Shown piece after piece: positions 7,345-15,777 of a DNA stretch of 64,000 nucleotides. The DNA comes from an uncultured Parabacteroides sp. Lineage in GTDB: Bacteria > Bacteroidota > Bacteroidia > Bacteroidales > Tannerellaceae. The DNA lies in assembly GCA_944325355.1 (NCBI GenBank), contig CALUZS010000002.1, positions 186,001-250,000 on the forward strand, read 5' to 3'. A model generated the notes under the pieces. The model made no database searches. It had not been told where the DNA came from and worked only from the letters and a program-made list of their open reading frames with translations. The first letter of the stretch is position 1. Each line of letters opens with the position of its first letter. The position numbers and the translations under genes are program-made.

Positions 7345-8985
7345 CTACTTCTGGAATACCTCCGGATATTTATTGATAAAATATACCGGGGTACAACTCC
7401 AAGCATGGCAATAGCTGTTCATCGGGAAGAAACCGTAAGGAGAAAGCGCGTCATTGTTGGGGTCGTACACTTCCCAAAACGTATCGGCGCCTTTATTCAC
7501 CATCCCGCCCCAATAGCTCACCAATAAATCTTTGGCTTCTTTGTCCATGCCGCATTCCAACAGGGCTTCCATCACATAATGGTAACCGTAAGGACAACCC
7601 GGGTAGCAGGCGTCAGGCATGGAAAGGACTTTCTTCATTGCCGCAGCCCCCTCTTTCTTTGTGAGAGTCTCCGAAAGAATCATCCAAACCTGCGACAGAT
7701 AAGATACCTGTCTGCCGGCACCACTAAGCACCACTCCCTGCTTTTTGTCGTAAAAATGCTTGCGGGCAGCCTTTTTCATTTTCGAAGCCAACGACGGCCA
7801 TTCCTTCACCTCTTTTTCTTTTCCCAAAAGCTTTGCCAGCTCATAGCTTTTATTCAAAGCCAAAATGGTAAGCCCTTGCATTGAAGCCTGCCTGTCGTAA
7901 CCATCTTTCCAATCGAACACCAGCCAATAGACGGGTTGCTTCTCCATGTCGTAAATCCACTCTTCGGAAAACTGGCGCAACGTCATTTCTATCTGCCTTA
8001 CCACCACAGGCCATAGGTCGCGGGCAGTCTCCACGTCACCGGTCGTACGCACATATTCCAACAAAGCAATGTTGTATATCAACGAATAATCAAGGCAATG
8101 GGTGCCTTCCTGCGGATGGGGTTCCGGCTCTTCAAGGACGGTTGCATGAAGCAAGCCCTCTTCGTCGGCCAAAGCTCCCAAAAGATAAAGGCAACGCTTC
8201 GTCAGCAAATGGTTCTTATAAGAATAGGCATTGGCCAACGCTTCCAGGTAGAGGTCGCCAATCCACAAACGGCGGTCGCGCTTCGGACCATCTTCATAGA
8301 CGGTCTGCATACACTCCTTCAACGTTACCAAGCCTACTTCGTTTATCCGCCGAATCAACGGGTCGGTAGTCTCAGCCAATCCCGTATCCGTCATTGTCTC
8401 TACCGAACTCTGTGCCTTAAAAGAAATCTTATCGAAAGCAAAGTCAAAAGAAGAAGCTCCCAAAATATCTATTTTCAGGTAACGGAATGATACGCGCCGT
8501 TCCAATGTTGTCTCTATGGGTACCGTACCCAATGTCATAATCTCGTCTTGCAACCAGGCACGCGACAATCCTCCCGGATAGGGATCAAAAGGAGTATTTA
8601 ATTCTCCAGGTACTTCGGCAAATGTAAACTTCAGCCGTATGGGAGCATCGGCTGTCACACTCCCCAAAAGCTTCAAACTAAAGGTAAGATTCCCGGTAAT
8701 ATGCTCGCCGAAATCAAGCACTACGCCAGAATGTTTCTTAAAAGATTCTTTAAACAGTACATCCGTACTTCCGGCATCTTCCATCCGCCAGCCTTGATAT
8801 GCCTTTTCATCTTTCACAGACTTTACAATGCGCAAAGGCTTATACTCTTTATATATCAATGAGGGTTTGCAAGCTTCACTTTTTTGAAGCCAATCCTTAC
8901 TCTCTTTAAAATAAGTACTCTGCGAAAACAACGACGCAGAACAGAACAAAAATGCCGCCAACAAGAAAATCGTCCGCTCTTTCAT
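7345..8985 (-). CDS. GH78-like alpha-L-rhamnosidase (six-hairpin glycosidase)
   Basis: The chosen start, ATG 8985 (MKERTIFLLAAFLF), gives 546 residues with a clear signal peptide ending SLFSQS; an ATG 39 bp upstream would bury the signal behind 13 extra residues. After an N-terminal beta-sandwich region the protein shows an (alpha/alpha)6-barrel with GH78-like motifs: EDGPKRDRRLWIGDLYLEA near residue 240, LVFDWKDGYDRQA near 380, and ADTFWEVYDPNNDALSPYG near 510 with a candidate catalytic Glu. Canonical GH78 enzymes are often 700-1000 residues, so this is a compact member. It would remove terminal rhamnose or a similar sugar. It leads a minus operon with the nucleoside hydrolase and ZnuA-like genes and has a good promoter at 9022-9051. 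Confidence 0.72.
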   Translation of the reverse strand: MKERTIFLLAAFLFCSASLFSQSTYFKESKDWLQKSEACKPSLIYKEYKPLRIVKSVKDEKAYQGWRMEDAGSTDVLFKESFKKHSGVVLDFGEHITGNLTFSLKLLGSVTADAPIRLKFTFAEVPGELNTPFDPYPGGLSRAWLQDEIMTLGTVPIETTLERRVSFRYLKIDILGASSFDFAFDKISFKAQSSVETMTDTGLAETTDPLIRRINEVGLVTLKECMQTVYEDGPKRDRRLWIGDLYLEALANAYSYKNHLLTKRCLYLLGALADEEGLLHATVLEEPEPHPQEGTHCLDYSLIYNIALLEYVRTTGDVETARDLWPVVVRQIEMTLRQFSEEWIYDMEKQPVYWLVFDWKDGYDRQASMQGLTILALNKSYELAKLLGKEKEVKEWPSLASKMKKAARKHFYDKKQGVVLSGAGRQVSYLSQVWMILSETLTKKEGAAAMKKVLSMPDACYPGCPYGYHYVMEALLECGMDKEAKDLLVSYWGGMVNKGADTFWEVYDPNNDALSPYGFFPMNSYCHAWSCTPVYFINKYPEVFQK

Positions 8986-9021
8986 GATAAATAGAATTTT
9001 ATTGATTTGAAAATTTGCTGC

Positions 9022-9051
9022 CAAAGGTAACTATTTTACAAAGCTTACAAA
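9022..9051 (-). promoter_or_regulatory. Bacteroidota-type promoter of the rhamnosidase operon
   Basis: On the minus strand the -7 box TACCTTTG (9022-9029) matches TAnnTTTG exactly, and a -33 TTTG lies at 9048-9051 with an 18-bp gap. The box is 37 bp upstream of the chosen ATG at 8985, which supports that start. Confidence 0.65.
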
Positions 9052-9111
9052 AGCAATTCACTACATATTTACTGAAAACTTGTTTCAACAGATACAAAAA
9101 GATGCACTTTT

Positions 9112-9894
9112 TCAAGCAGACACGGAAACAGTGAACCCTTCCTTACGGGCACGGTCGGCTATCGCTTCCAAATCTTCTTTCGGAACTTTCTGCAATGTCT
9201 TTACAGGCGTTTCCCTGTCAATAGTATAAATCATGACTTGTCGCGGACGTATCTTTTTCAAAGCATCCACCCAGCCGGCTACTTCTTCTTCGGAAGTGTT
9301 ATCCACATCTTTGCCTTCTTTGTCTTTTCCCCGTAAAAACATCGTTTGGATTATCAGATTTCCACGGAAAGCACACAATTGTTCCAATAATTTTGAAAAA
9401 CAAAAAGAGGGCTGATTGGGATCGTCTATTTGCCGTATCCGGCTATCCAATACAGAATCGAACTTCATGATATTATCTTCCACTTTCTGCAAGGCTTCTA
9501 CCACTTCCGGCTTATGGAGCATCGTAGAGTTGGACAATACGGCTATCTTAGCCGACGGACAATGTTTGTTGCGAATAGCAACTACATCATCAATGATTGC
9601 GGCAAATTCCGGATGCAACGTAGGTTCCCCGTTCCCGGCAAAAGTAATTACGTCAGGGACCAAACTGTTTTCCCGCATTTCATCCAACTTTTCAGTCAAA
9701 GCCACACTAACCTCTTGACGGGTAGGTAACGGAGACTTCGGACGATGTTCTTCATTCAATCCACATTCGCAATAGATACAATTGAACGTGCAGTATTTAC
9801 CATCAACAGGAGCCAAGTTAACTCCTAAAGATATTCCTAAACGACGGCTATGGACAGGACCGTAAATTATTTTATCGTAAATAATCGTAGACAT
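9112..9894 (-). CDS. radical SAM protein (COG0731, TYW1-like family)
   Basis: This 260-residue protein carries the radical-SAM cluster motif CTFNCIYCEC near residue 34, whose three cysteines (CxxxCxxC) bind the [4Fe-4S] cluster. A glycine-rich SAM-binding stretch, TFAGNGEPTLHPEF, follows near residue 84. The start IIYGPVHSRRLGISLGVNL is typical of a widespread radical-SAM group related to wybutosine synthesis enzymes; the actual substrate in bacteria is unknown to me. A perfect TAnnTTTG box (TACCTTTG, minus strand, 9926-9933) lies 31 bp upstream of the ATG. No obvious partner gene is adjacent. It is not located next to the peptide-export locus, so a role as a peptide maturase is not supported. 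Confidence 0.85.
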   Translation of the reverse strand: MSTIIYDKIIYGPVHSRRLGISLGVNLAPVDGKYCTFNCIYCECGLNEEHRPKSPLPTRQEVSVALTEKLDEMRENSLVPDVITFAGNGEPTLHPEFAAIIDDVVAIRNKHCPSAKIAVLSNSTMLHKPEVVEALQKVEDNIMKFDSVLDSRIRQIDDPNQPSFCFSKLLEQLCAFRGNLIIQTMFLRGKDKEGKDVDNTSEEEVAGWVDALKKIRPRQVMIYTIDRETPVKTLQKVPKEDLEAIADRARKEGFTVSVSA

Positions 9895-9964
9895 CTTAGC
9901 AGAAATTTAAAATAAAATACAGGAACAAAGGTAACAAAGTATTCCCGATTTATCATTTGGATGT

Positions 9965-12028
9965 TCAAAAATTCCAAGACAACTGTATGGAAAAATCCGT
10001 TTTCCCGGAACCCTTTATCATCTCCTGCCCGCTGCCTATTTCATCCCGGTCCATATATTGCGTATGAGATAACTTCGCTGCCAATGATAACCCGGAATGT
10101 ATCATCCACTTGCCTATAAAGGACAAACGTATTCCGTGCCCGTAAAAAGAGGAATATCCAAACATATAATGCAAATTCTTCTCATAAGAACTCAAACGAC
10201 ACCTGTAATTGTCCGTATGGAACCAGGCGCCGCACAAGTCGAAAGTGAAAGGAAGCGACAAAGGTGTCCAACTTACTGCCTGGGACACTAAAAATCCTTT
10301 TTGCAAACCGTCGGTATGTTCTTTATAAAAAACACTTTCCAAAGAACTTTTCAAGGAAACAGATTCGGAAGGAACATATCGCATCCTTGCTAAAAAACGT
10401 TGTGTCCGATATGGTATTATGCGATTTGTGGAGATGTTTTCTTCTCGTCTGTTTTTTTCTTTCTCCTTAAAACGATACCTGAAAGTACAAGACCATTTGT
10501 CGCTGGCTGTATAATCAGCCTGAAACATGTATTCTTGTCCGGAAGAGGGAGCATCAATGCCATACTTCAACCAGGGGTGCTTGAAAAAATCGGCATACAG
10601 GGAAAATTTCCAATACGGAAAAGGTGTAAACTGGATGCTTGCATACAACCCGTTTTCGTTGCAGACGGAAGAAGATTGGGAAAAAGCATTTCCCCACAAT
10701 GCCTGATAACGTTTATCGTAAAACCTATATAACAAAAGAAAAGAAATATAAGAGACAGGAGAAAAACTGACGGCATTGAGTGTGGCAAAAGCACCGTTCT
10801 TTGAAAATGCGCTTTCCCCATAGAACTTAAAAGCTCCGTGTTTCAACATATAATCCACACTTACGTTCAAATTCCTATATCCACGAAAATAAAAAACGTT
10901 ATACGGTTGCTTTTTCTGATTCAAGGCATATTTACCGAATGAATACGACAAGGCGGTCAGTCCAACCGAGATTCCGGGAGTGACATATCTGATATTTCCA
11001 CCGAAAGTGCTTATTCTGAATTTCCGTTTTTTTGACAAATCGCGTTGCAAACGGTGAAGCCCATCCGTTTTTAACGAAGTTATCACACTATCCTCCACTG
11101 TCCCGTCATTACGTTTAGATGAATAAAACAGACTGACATTTACCTTTCCGAATTTCACGGTAGAAGCTATCCCTCGAAAAAAATCGTATTCGTTTGTTGA
11201 ATAATGCCTTCGGAAACCATTGTTCCGGCGTTCCGCTTGAGTAACCATAGCCGTCTTACTCAAAGAAAAGTCGTTACTTATCATCAATCCCTGTCCGAAT
11301 GAGATTTTATAATCCCCCACTACCAAACATTTCAGCCAATGATTCAAGTCTTTTAATAAGACATGTGCCGTATAAAAGTCATATCCCTTATGATATCTGT
11401 TGGCAAACGGTTCTCCGGCATCTTTTTCCATAACAATACCTGCCTGTAACCTGTCATCGAAAGTATAGGAATATCTCACGGAATGATAAAAACTTTCTCC
11501 CAGATAACGTCTGTTCGGATAAAGCGCCAGTATGCTGTCTGAATAGGGAAAGTACCCGGCTTTTCGTTGAAAACATTTATCGAATCTGATTACTAATTCA
11601 TTTTTTCCATATTTAAACAGATTATTCACAGAAAATTCGGGCTTATCAACATAATTTGAACCGACATATACAAAAGGCAATATCAATTGTATGGTATTAT
11701 AATCCATACTTTCCACACCTTTTAATTCATAGATAGTATCAAATCTGCCAGAACGTTTCCTATATGTGATGATATCCCTTATCTGCTGTTCCGAAAGAAA
11801 CAGCAGACAATTTAACTCTTCTGCTGTTACTTCGTTTATATCGAAAGGATTTTCCGATAAAAAGGAAAGATCATCGTACAGTGATTCCAACTTATCTGAA
11901 TTAATATCTTCCAAACTCAAGTCATTTAGGTATTCTTCCCAGTTATCAACAGTTGTTTTATTTTGGCTGTTAGATTTATAACAAATTATAAAAAACAAAA
12001 TGAACAGTACGGAAAAGAAGCGTCCCAT
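9965..12028 (-). CDS. helix-hairpin-helix outer-membrane protein (ComEA-like N-terminus + predicted barrel)
   Basis: This 687-residue protein starts with a signal peptide (FFSVLFILFFIICYKSNS) and has, at about residues 60-120, one or two ComEA-type helix-hairpin-helix motifs (DINEVTAEELNCLLFLS, then YRKRSGRFDTIYELKGV). The remaining 560 residues are rich in alternating aromatic/polar strands and end in FSIQLSWNF, with a terminal Phe as in outer-membrane barrels. Such fusions are common in Bacteroidota and of unknown function; the HhH part could bind DNA or only reflect a shared fold. The PorV-like gene lies 16 bp upstream and is probably co-transcribed. Confidence 0.7.
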   Translation of the reverse strand: MGRFFSVLFILFFIICYKSNSQNKTTVDNWEEYLNDLSLEDINSDKLESLYDDLSFLSENPFDINEVTAEELNCLLFLSEQQIRDIITYRKRSGRFDTIYELKGVESMDYNTIQLILPFVYVGSNYVDKPEFSVNNLFKYGKNELVIRFDKCFQRKAGYFPYSDSILALYPNRRYLGESFYHSVRYSYTFDDRLQAGIVMEKDAGEPFANRYHKGYDFYTAHVLLKDLNHWLKCLVVGDYKISFGQGLMISNDFSLSKTAMVTQAERRNNGFRRHYSTNEYDFFRGIASTVKFGKVNVSLFYSSKRNDGTVEDSVITSLKTDGLHRLQRDLSKKRKFRISTFGGNIRYVTPGISVGLTALSYSFGKYALNQKKQPYNVFYFRGYRNLNVSVDYMLKHGAFKFYGESAFSKNGAFATLNAVSFSPVSYISFLLLYRFYDKRYQALWGNAFSQSSSVCNENGLYASIQFTPFPYWKFSLYADFFKHPWLKYGIDAPSSGQEYMFQADYTASDKWSCTFRYRFKEKEKNRREENISTNRIIPYRTQRFLARMRYVPSESVSLKSSLESVFYKEHTDGLQKGFLVSQAVSWTPLSLPFTFDLCGAWFHTDNYRCRLSSYEKNLHYMFGYSSFYGHGIRLSFIGKWMIHSGLSLAAKLSHTQYMDRDEIGSGQEMIKGSGKTDFSIQLSWNF

Positions 12029-12044
12029 AAGATTTTTACAGCTT

Positions 12045-12851
12045 TTAGAAAGAATATGAAACAGCTAATCCGGAGCTTATTCCCAAAACGGAATCGAACA
12101 AAGCTGCTGCGTCGACAGTAAAAGAAAGAAACGAGTATCCTACCCCTATGGATGGGCGAAAAGGAGACAAATGTATTCCGGCTCGGAGATGAAAATTCTC
12201 AAAAGCCAAATATTCCAATCCGAAAGAGCCTGAAAACCTCTCAAAATTTTCAAAAGATATTCCAGACGATATCAACAACTGTTGAATAATGTACCAACGA
12301 AATCCAGTTTGTATCTTTTTTAACTCAAACATTTTATAATCAATTCCATTTTGATTAATCTTAACGGAAGGAAAATCGACTATCAACAGATTAATAAATA
12401 AATTATCAACAGGTTTATAAGAGACTCCCACATCAATTGAGAGAGCAGCCGGAATAAATTCATACAAATCACTTTGTAGCATTTTATATTGTATTCCTAT
12501 TCCGGCAGACCATTTACCATCCAATTGTTTTCCCAATGAGAAACGAAACATATTTTCCCTATATTCCTTATACCCGAACGAAGTTATTTCAACAGCTGTT
12601 GTTAATAATTCAAATGGATAGATAAAAGCCCCGTTGAAAGTATTGAGTTCTTTCAATTGATATCTATTGACAAATTCAAAATAAATCTGCCTGTCTTTGT
12701 TGAGAACCATTAAAGCCGGATTAAATAACAAGGAATTGACAAGATCATTCTCCCCCATGCCAAGATTACGGACATCAGGAGTTCTCAAATCATTTGCTTT
12801 CGATAATTCAAAAGAAAATAAGATTAACAATACAAACGTAATGTATTTCAT
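12045..12851 (-). CDS. predicted outer-membrane beta-barrel protein (PorV/PorQ-like)
   Basis: This 268-residue protein has a signal peptide (MKYITFVLLILFSFELSKA) and then repeated amphipathic strands, with early DVRNLGMGEND and SLLFNPALMVL segments that resemble the start of PorV/PorQ or FadL-like barrels (GMGGA..., NPA). It ends in SSGLAVSYSF with a C-terminal Phe. I infer an outer-membrane location. The gene lies 16 bp upstream of the HhH-barrel gene. A -7 box TATATTTG on the minus strand (12886-12893) precedes it by 34 bp. Type IX secretion partners are not visible in the window, so no secretion role is claimed. Confidence 0.55.
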   Translation of the reverse strand: MKYITFVLLILFSFELSKANDLRTPDVRNLGMGENDLVNSLLFNPALMVLNKDRQIYFEFVNRYQLKELNTFNGAFIYPFELLTTAVEITSFGYKEYRENMFRFSLGKQLDGKWSAGIGIQYKMLQSDLYEFIPAALSIDVGVSYKPVDNLFINLLIVDFPSVKINQNGIDYKMFELKKIQTGFRWYIIQQLLISSGISFENFERFSGSFGLEYLAFENFHLRAGIHLSPFRPSIGVGYSFLSFTVDAAALFDSVLGISSGLAVSYSF

Positions 12852-13040
12852 AAGTTAAGGTCGAAAAAAGTTTGGTAATAAAGTACAAATATACATGAAT
12901 ATCTTTATACTGTTATAATTTTGGCGATAATATTGTTTCAACAAACAGGACAAATGTTATCCCACAAAATTTTGTTATAAAAAATAGAATATAGACAGAT
13001 TCATCCGATTATATTTATATTTTTGCAGTTAATCGATGCA

Positions 13041-13643
13041 ATGAAAAAAGCAATAACCATATTATTTCTATTTTTAATAGCTTGTCTGAAAATTCATTCG
13101 CAGCAACAGGTTATTAAAAACAATCTGTTGCCTAAAGGTTATTACAAAGCTTATGTGGATAACAATGATACCATTGCTATCATTGACCTAAAGGAGGTCT
13201 ATATTTATGCTCCTTACAAATTCAAAAATAACAGAGAAAAAATAAAATATATGAAGTTAGTGCGCGACGTAAAGCGCACATTGCCTTATGCTAAACTAGT
13301 ATATGAAACATTAATTGAAACCTATGAATATATCCAATACATGCCTGAAAAAGAACAACAGGAACATCTGAAAAGGATGGAAAAGGAATTATTCAAACAA
13401 TACAAACCTGAATTGAAAAAACTGACGCTTTCACAAGGAAAACTGTTAATAAAACTGATAAACCGTGAATGCAACCAATCAAGTTATTCCATTGTAAAAG
13501 CATTTTTAGGAAGTTTCAGGGCTGGTTTCTGGAATTTCTTTGCAGGGATATTCGGAGCTAGCTTGAAAACGGAATATGACCCTGACGGTAAAGATGCCAT
13601 GATCGAAAAAATCGTAATCCTGGTTGAGAACGGACAAATATAG
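13041..13643 (+). CDS. DUF4294 domain-containing exported protein
   Basis: I chose ATG 13041 (MKKAITILFLFLIACLKIHS) over an upstream TTG because it gives a clean signal peptide and a 200-residue protein. The mature part has DTIAIIDLKEVYIYAP and then a long basic helical region (YMKLVRDVKRTLPYAKLVYE), the pattern I know from the DUF4294 family found across Bacteroidota. The function is unknown. The gene is divergent from the barrel pair at 9.9-12.9 kb and convergent with the TrmH-type gene, whose stop codon lies 3 bp beyond this one's. Composition is very AT-rich here (18 G+C of 60 at 13441-13500). Confidence 0.75.
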   Translation: MKKAITILFLFLIACLKIHSQQQVIKNNLLPKGYYKAYVDNNDTIAIIDLKEVYIYAPYKFKNNREKIKYMKLVRDVKRTLPYAKLVYETLIETYEYIQYMPEKEQQEHLKRMEKELFKQYKPELKKLTLSQGKLLIKLINRECNQSSYSIVKAFLGSFRAGFWNFFAGIFGASLKTEYDPDGKDAMIEKIVILVENGQI

Positions 13644-13646
13644 TTT

Positions 13647-14171
13647 TCAACACAACTGTTGAAAAAAACTCCAAATGACAATACCGGCTGTCACAGAAAC
13701 ATTCAAAGAGTGTTTTGTACCGTATTGGGGAATTTCTATGCACATATCACATTCATCGACAACAGACTGCTGTACTCCTTTTACCTCATTGCCTAAGATA
13801 ACGGCATATTTCTCCTTTTCCAACTTAAGTTCATCCAACATTACGCTTCCTTCTACTTGCTCAATAGCACAAGTAACATAATTATTTTTTTTAAGTTTCT
13901 CTATCGCTTCATGCGTATCCTTGAAATACTCCCATCTCACCGTATCTTCCGCACCCAAAGCTGTCTTATGAATTTCAGCATTGGGAGGACAAGCCGTTAT
14001 ACCGCACAAATAAATAGCTTCTATTCTGAAAGCATCGGAAGTACGAAATACGGAACCTACATTGTTCAAACTCCGCACATGATCCAAAACAACGATTAAA
14101 GGTATTTTTTTGCTATCTTTAAATTCCTCGGGAGTGAGTCTTTTCAATTCTGTAACTTTCAGCTTACGCAT
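13647..14171 (-). CDS. TrmH/SpoU-family RNA 2'-O-methyltransferase
   Basis: The frame is open from 14318, but the likely start is ATG 14171 (MRKLKVTELKRLTPEEFKD), giving 174 residues; the 49 upstream codons look non-coding. SPOUT-family motifs are clear: LDHVRSLNNVGSVFRTSDAF (motif 1, with the Asn/Arg pair), YAVILGNEVKGV (motif 2) and IPQYGTKHSLNVSVTAGI (motif 3, the knot that binds SAM). The enzyme methylates a ribose 2'-OH in tRNA or rRNA; the exact nucleotide cannot be read from sequence. A -7 box TATTTTTG (minus, 14202-14209) lies 30 bp upstream of the chosen start. Confidence 0.88.
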   Translation of the reverse strand: MRKLKVTELKRLTPEEFKDSKKIPLIVVLDHVRSLNNVGSVFRTSDAFRIEAIYLCGITACPPNAEIHKTALGAEDTVRWEYFKDTHEAIEKLKKNNYVTCAIEQVEGSVMLDELKLEKEKYAVILGNEVKGVQQSVVDECDMCIEIPQYGTKHSLNVSVTAGIVIWSFFQQLC

Positions 14172-14720
14172 AAAATAATTCTGTTTTTTGAAATGTATTT
14201 GCAAAAATAGTGATAACCTATGAAAATCCCGTTGAAAAAGCATTGATAACTTCTGAATAGAAAATGAAAACTTTTCATAGGATATCCCGATTATTTCTAT
14301 ATAAAACGAATAAAACAATATCTACAATAGTTTGTTCCTCATTATTTTCAAAAACTATCAACACTATTTATAAACAAATTCCCCAACAATTAATCCAGGA
14401 AAAATTTTAATCATTACCTTTTTCAACAAAAGAATACAGTTAGAACTTATATAACTTTCTATCAGAAGAAAAATCCATGGATAATATGTTTATAACATAT
14501 CGAAAACTATTGACACAACATTTATAACTTATAAAACAAATTTCAGCAGTATTATTTTTAAACGCTATCAACATTGTTTTTATTTATTCTTTATTGGTTG
14601 AAAATATTCTAATACTAAAATAAAAGAATAAGAGTTTAAATCCCCATTCTGATTATTAGCTTGTGATAACAATTCCATACCTTTGTACCAAAATAGTAAT
14701 CATATATATAAAACAACATC
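14172..14720. other. AT-rich spacer with repeated motifs upstream of nadA
   Basis: There is no convincing gene in these 549 bp. Three related AT-rich elements occur on the plus strand: 14355-14375, 14507-14528 and 14565-14585, each starting CTATCAACA or CTATTGACA and followed by a T/A-rich tail; the first two are followed by AAACAAATT. Near-forms of the same core occur as TTGATAAC at 14243-14250 and TGTGATAAC at 14662-14670. A nadA promoter candidate, TACCTTTG, is at 14678-14685. The role of the repeats is unknown. Confidence 0.45.
14678..14685 (+). promoter_or_regulatory. -7 box of nadA promoter
   Basis: TACCTTTG matches TAnnTTTG exactly and lies 35 bp upstream of the nadA ATG. No convincing -33 element was found at the usual distance. 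Confidence 0.5.
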
Positions 14721-15704
14721 ATGGTTCAAACGAATTCTATCGGATATATAAATGCACCGGTTCCCAAGGATGTCGACCTGAAAGAAGCTATTAAAAAATT
14801 GTGTAAGGAAAAAAACGCTGTTATATTAGCTCATTATTATCAGGAAAAGGATATACAGGATATAGCAGACTTTGTTGGTGACAGTTTGGCTTTGGCACAA
14901 TGGGCTGCTAAAACGGAAGCGGATATACTGGTTATGTGCGGTGTTCATTTTATGGGTGAAACCGCTAAAATATTATGTCCCGAAAAAAAAGTATTGGTTC
15001 CCGACTTGAATGCCGGATGTTCTTTAGCTGACAGTTGTCCTGCTTTCGAATTTGAAAAATTCTTGAAAGAACATCCCGGTTATACGGTAATTTCTTATGT
15101 AAATACTTCGGCTGCAGTCAAGACACTGACAGATATTGTAGTCACTTCGACCAATGCAAAACAAATTGTAGAAAGTTTTCCGGAAGATGAAAAGATTATA
15201 TTTGGTCCCGACCGTAATTTGGGCAGTTATATTAATGCAGTTACAGGCAGGAATATGTTGCTTTGGGACGGTGCTTGCCATGTACATGAAAACTTTTCAT
15301 TACAAAGCGTCCTGGATTTAAAAAATAAGTATCCTGAAGCATTGGTTTTAACACATCCTGAATGTAAGAAAAGCATTATAGAAAATTCAGATTTTGTAGG
15401 TTCTACGGCAGCATTGATTAAGTTTGCTGTCAATTCAGATAAAAAGCAATTTATTATTGTAACGGAGAGCGGTGTAATCCATGAAATGGAAAAGCGGTGT
15501 CCGGATAAGGAATTTATTCCTGTTTCTACAGAAGACGGAGTTTCCTGTAATGAATGTAAATATATGCGGTTGAATACGATGGAAAAATTGTATAATTGCC
15601 TAAAGTTTGAATTGCCGGAAATATTTATAGATAAAGAAATCTGTCGGAAAGCTATTAAACCTATTCAGCGTATGTTGGACAAGTCTGCCAAACTTGGATT
15701 ATGA
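14721..15704 (+). CDS. nadA: quinolinate synthase NadA
   Basis: This 327-residue enzyme condenses iminoaspartate with dihydroxyacetone phosphate to quinolinate in de novo NAD synthesis, using a [4Fe-4S] cluster. Family motifs are complete: AVILAHYYQEKDIQDIADF near residue 33, GDSLALAQWAA, NAGCSLADSCP with the first cluster Cys (about residue 100), GPDRNLGSYI, DGACHVHENFS with the second Cys, THPECK, VTESGVIHEM, and SCNECKYMRLNTMEKL with the third Cys. Length is normal. nadB and nadC are not in the window, so the gene stands alone. It is convergent with the FKBP gene and shares a strong bidirectional terminator with it. Confidence 0.97.
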   Translation: MVQTNSIGYINAPVPKDVDLKEAIKKLCKEKNAVILAHYYQEKDIQDIADFVGDSLALAQWAAKTEADILVMCGVHFMGETAKILCPEKKVLVPDLNAGCSLADSCPAFEFEKFLKEHPGYTVISYVNTSAAVKTLTDIVVTSTNAKQIVESFPEDEKIIFGPDRNLGSYINAVTGRNMLLWDGACHVHENFSLQSVLDLKNKYPEALVLTHPECKKSIIENSDFVGSTAALIKFAVNSDKKQFIIVTESGVIHEMEKRCPDKEFIPVSTEDGVSCNECKYMRLNTMEKLYNCLKFELPEIFIDKEICRKAIKPIQRMLDKSAKLGL

Positions 15705-15731
15705 TAAAGGTTGGAAGAAAGTGAGTTTTGT

Positions 15732-15767
15732 AAAAAATACCTGCCGTTTCAACGGCAGGTATTTTTT
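15732..15767. terminator. bidirectional terminator between nadA and the FKBP gene
   Basis: A perfect inverted repeat with 17-bp arms and a 2-nt loop (core ATACCTGCCGTT / AACGGCAGGTAT) is flanked by six A on the left and six T on the right. It should therefore terminate transcripts from both sides. Confidence 0.92.
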
Positions 15768-15777
15768 ACGGTTTTGT

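Noticed and set aside
9112..9894. Radical SAM protein as the maturase of the peptide-export locus
   Set aside because: It lies 4 kb beyond an unrelated operon, lacks a SPASM-type C-terminal Cys cluster, and matches the general COG0731 type.
13647..14318. Long form of the TrmH-type protein starting at 14318
   Set aside because: The extra 49 residues are low-complexity, precede the conserved start MRKLKVTEL, and overlap a TAnnTTTG box at 14202-14209.
14200..14720. Possible origin of replication
   Set aside because: The region is AT-rich and has CTATCAACA-type cores, but none matches TTATCCACA-type DnaA boxes well, and no dnaA, dnaN or other origin-linked gene is nearby.
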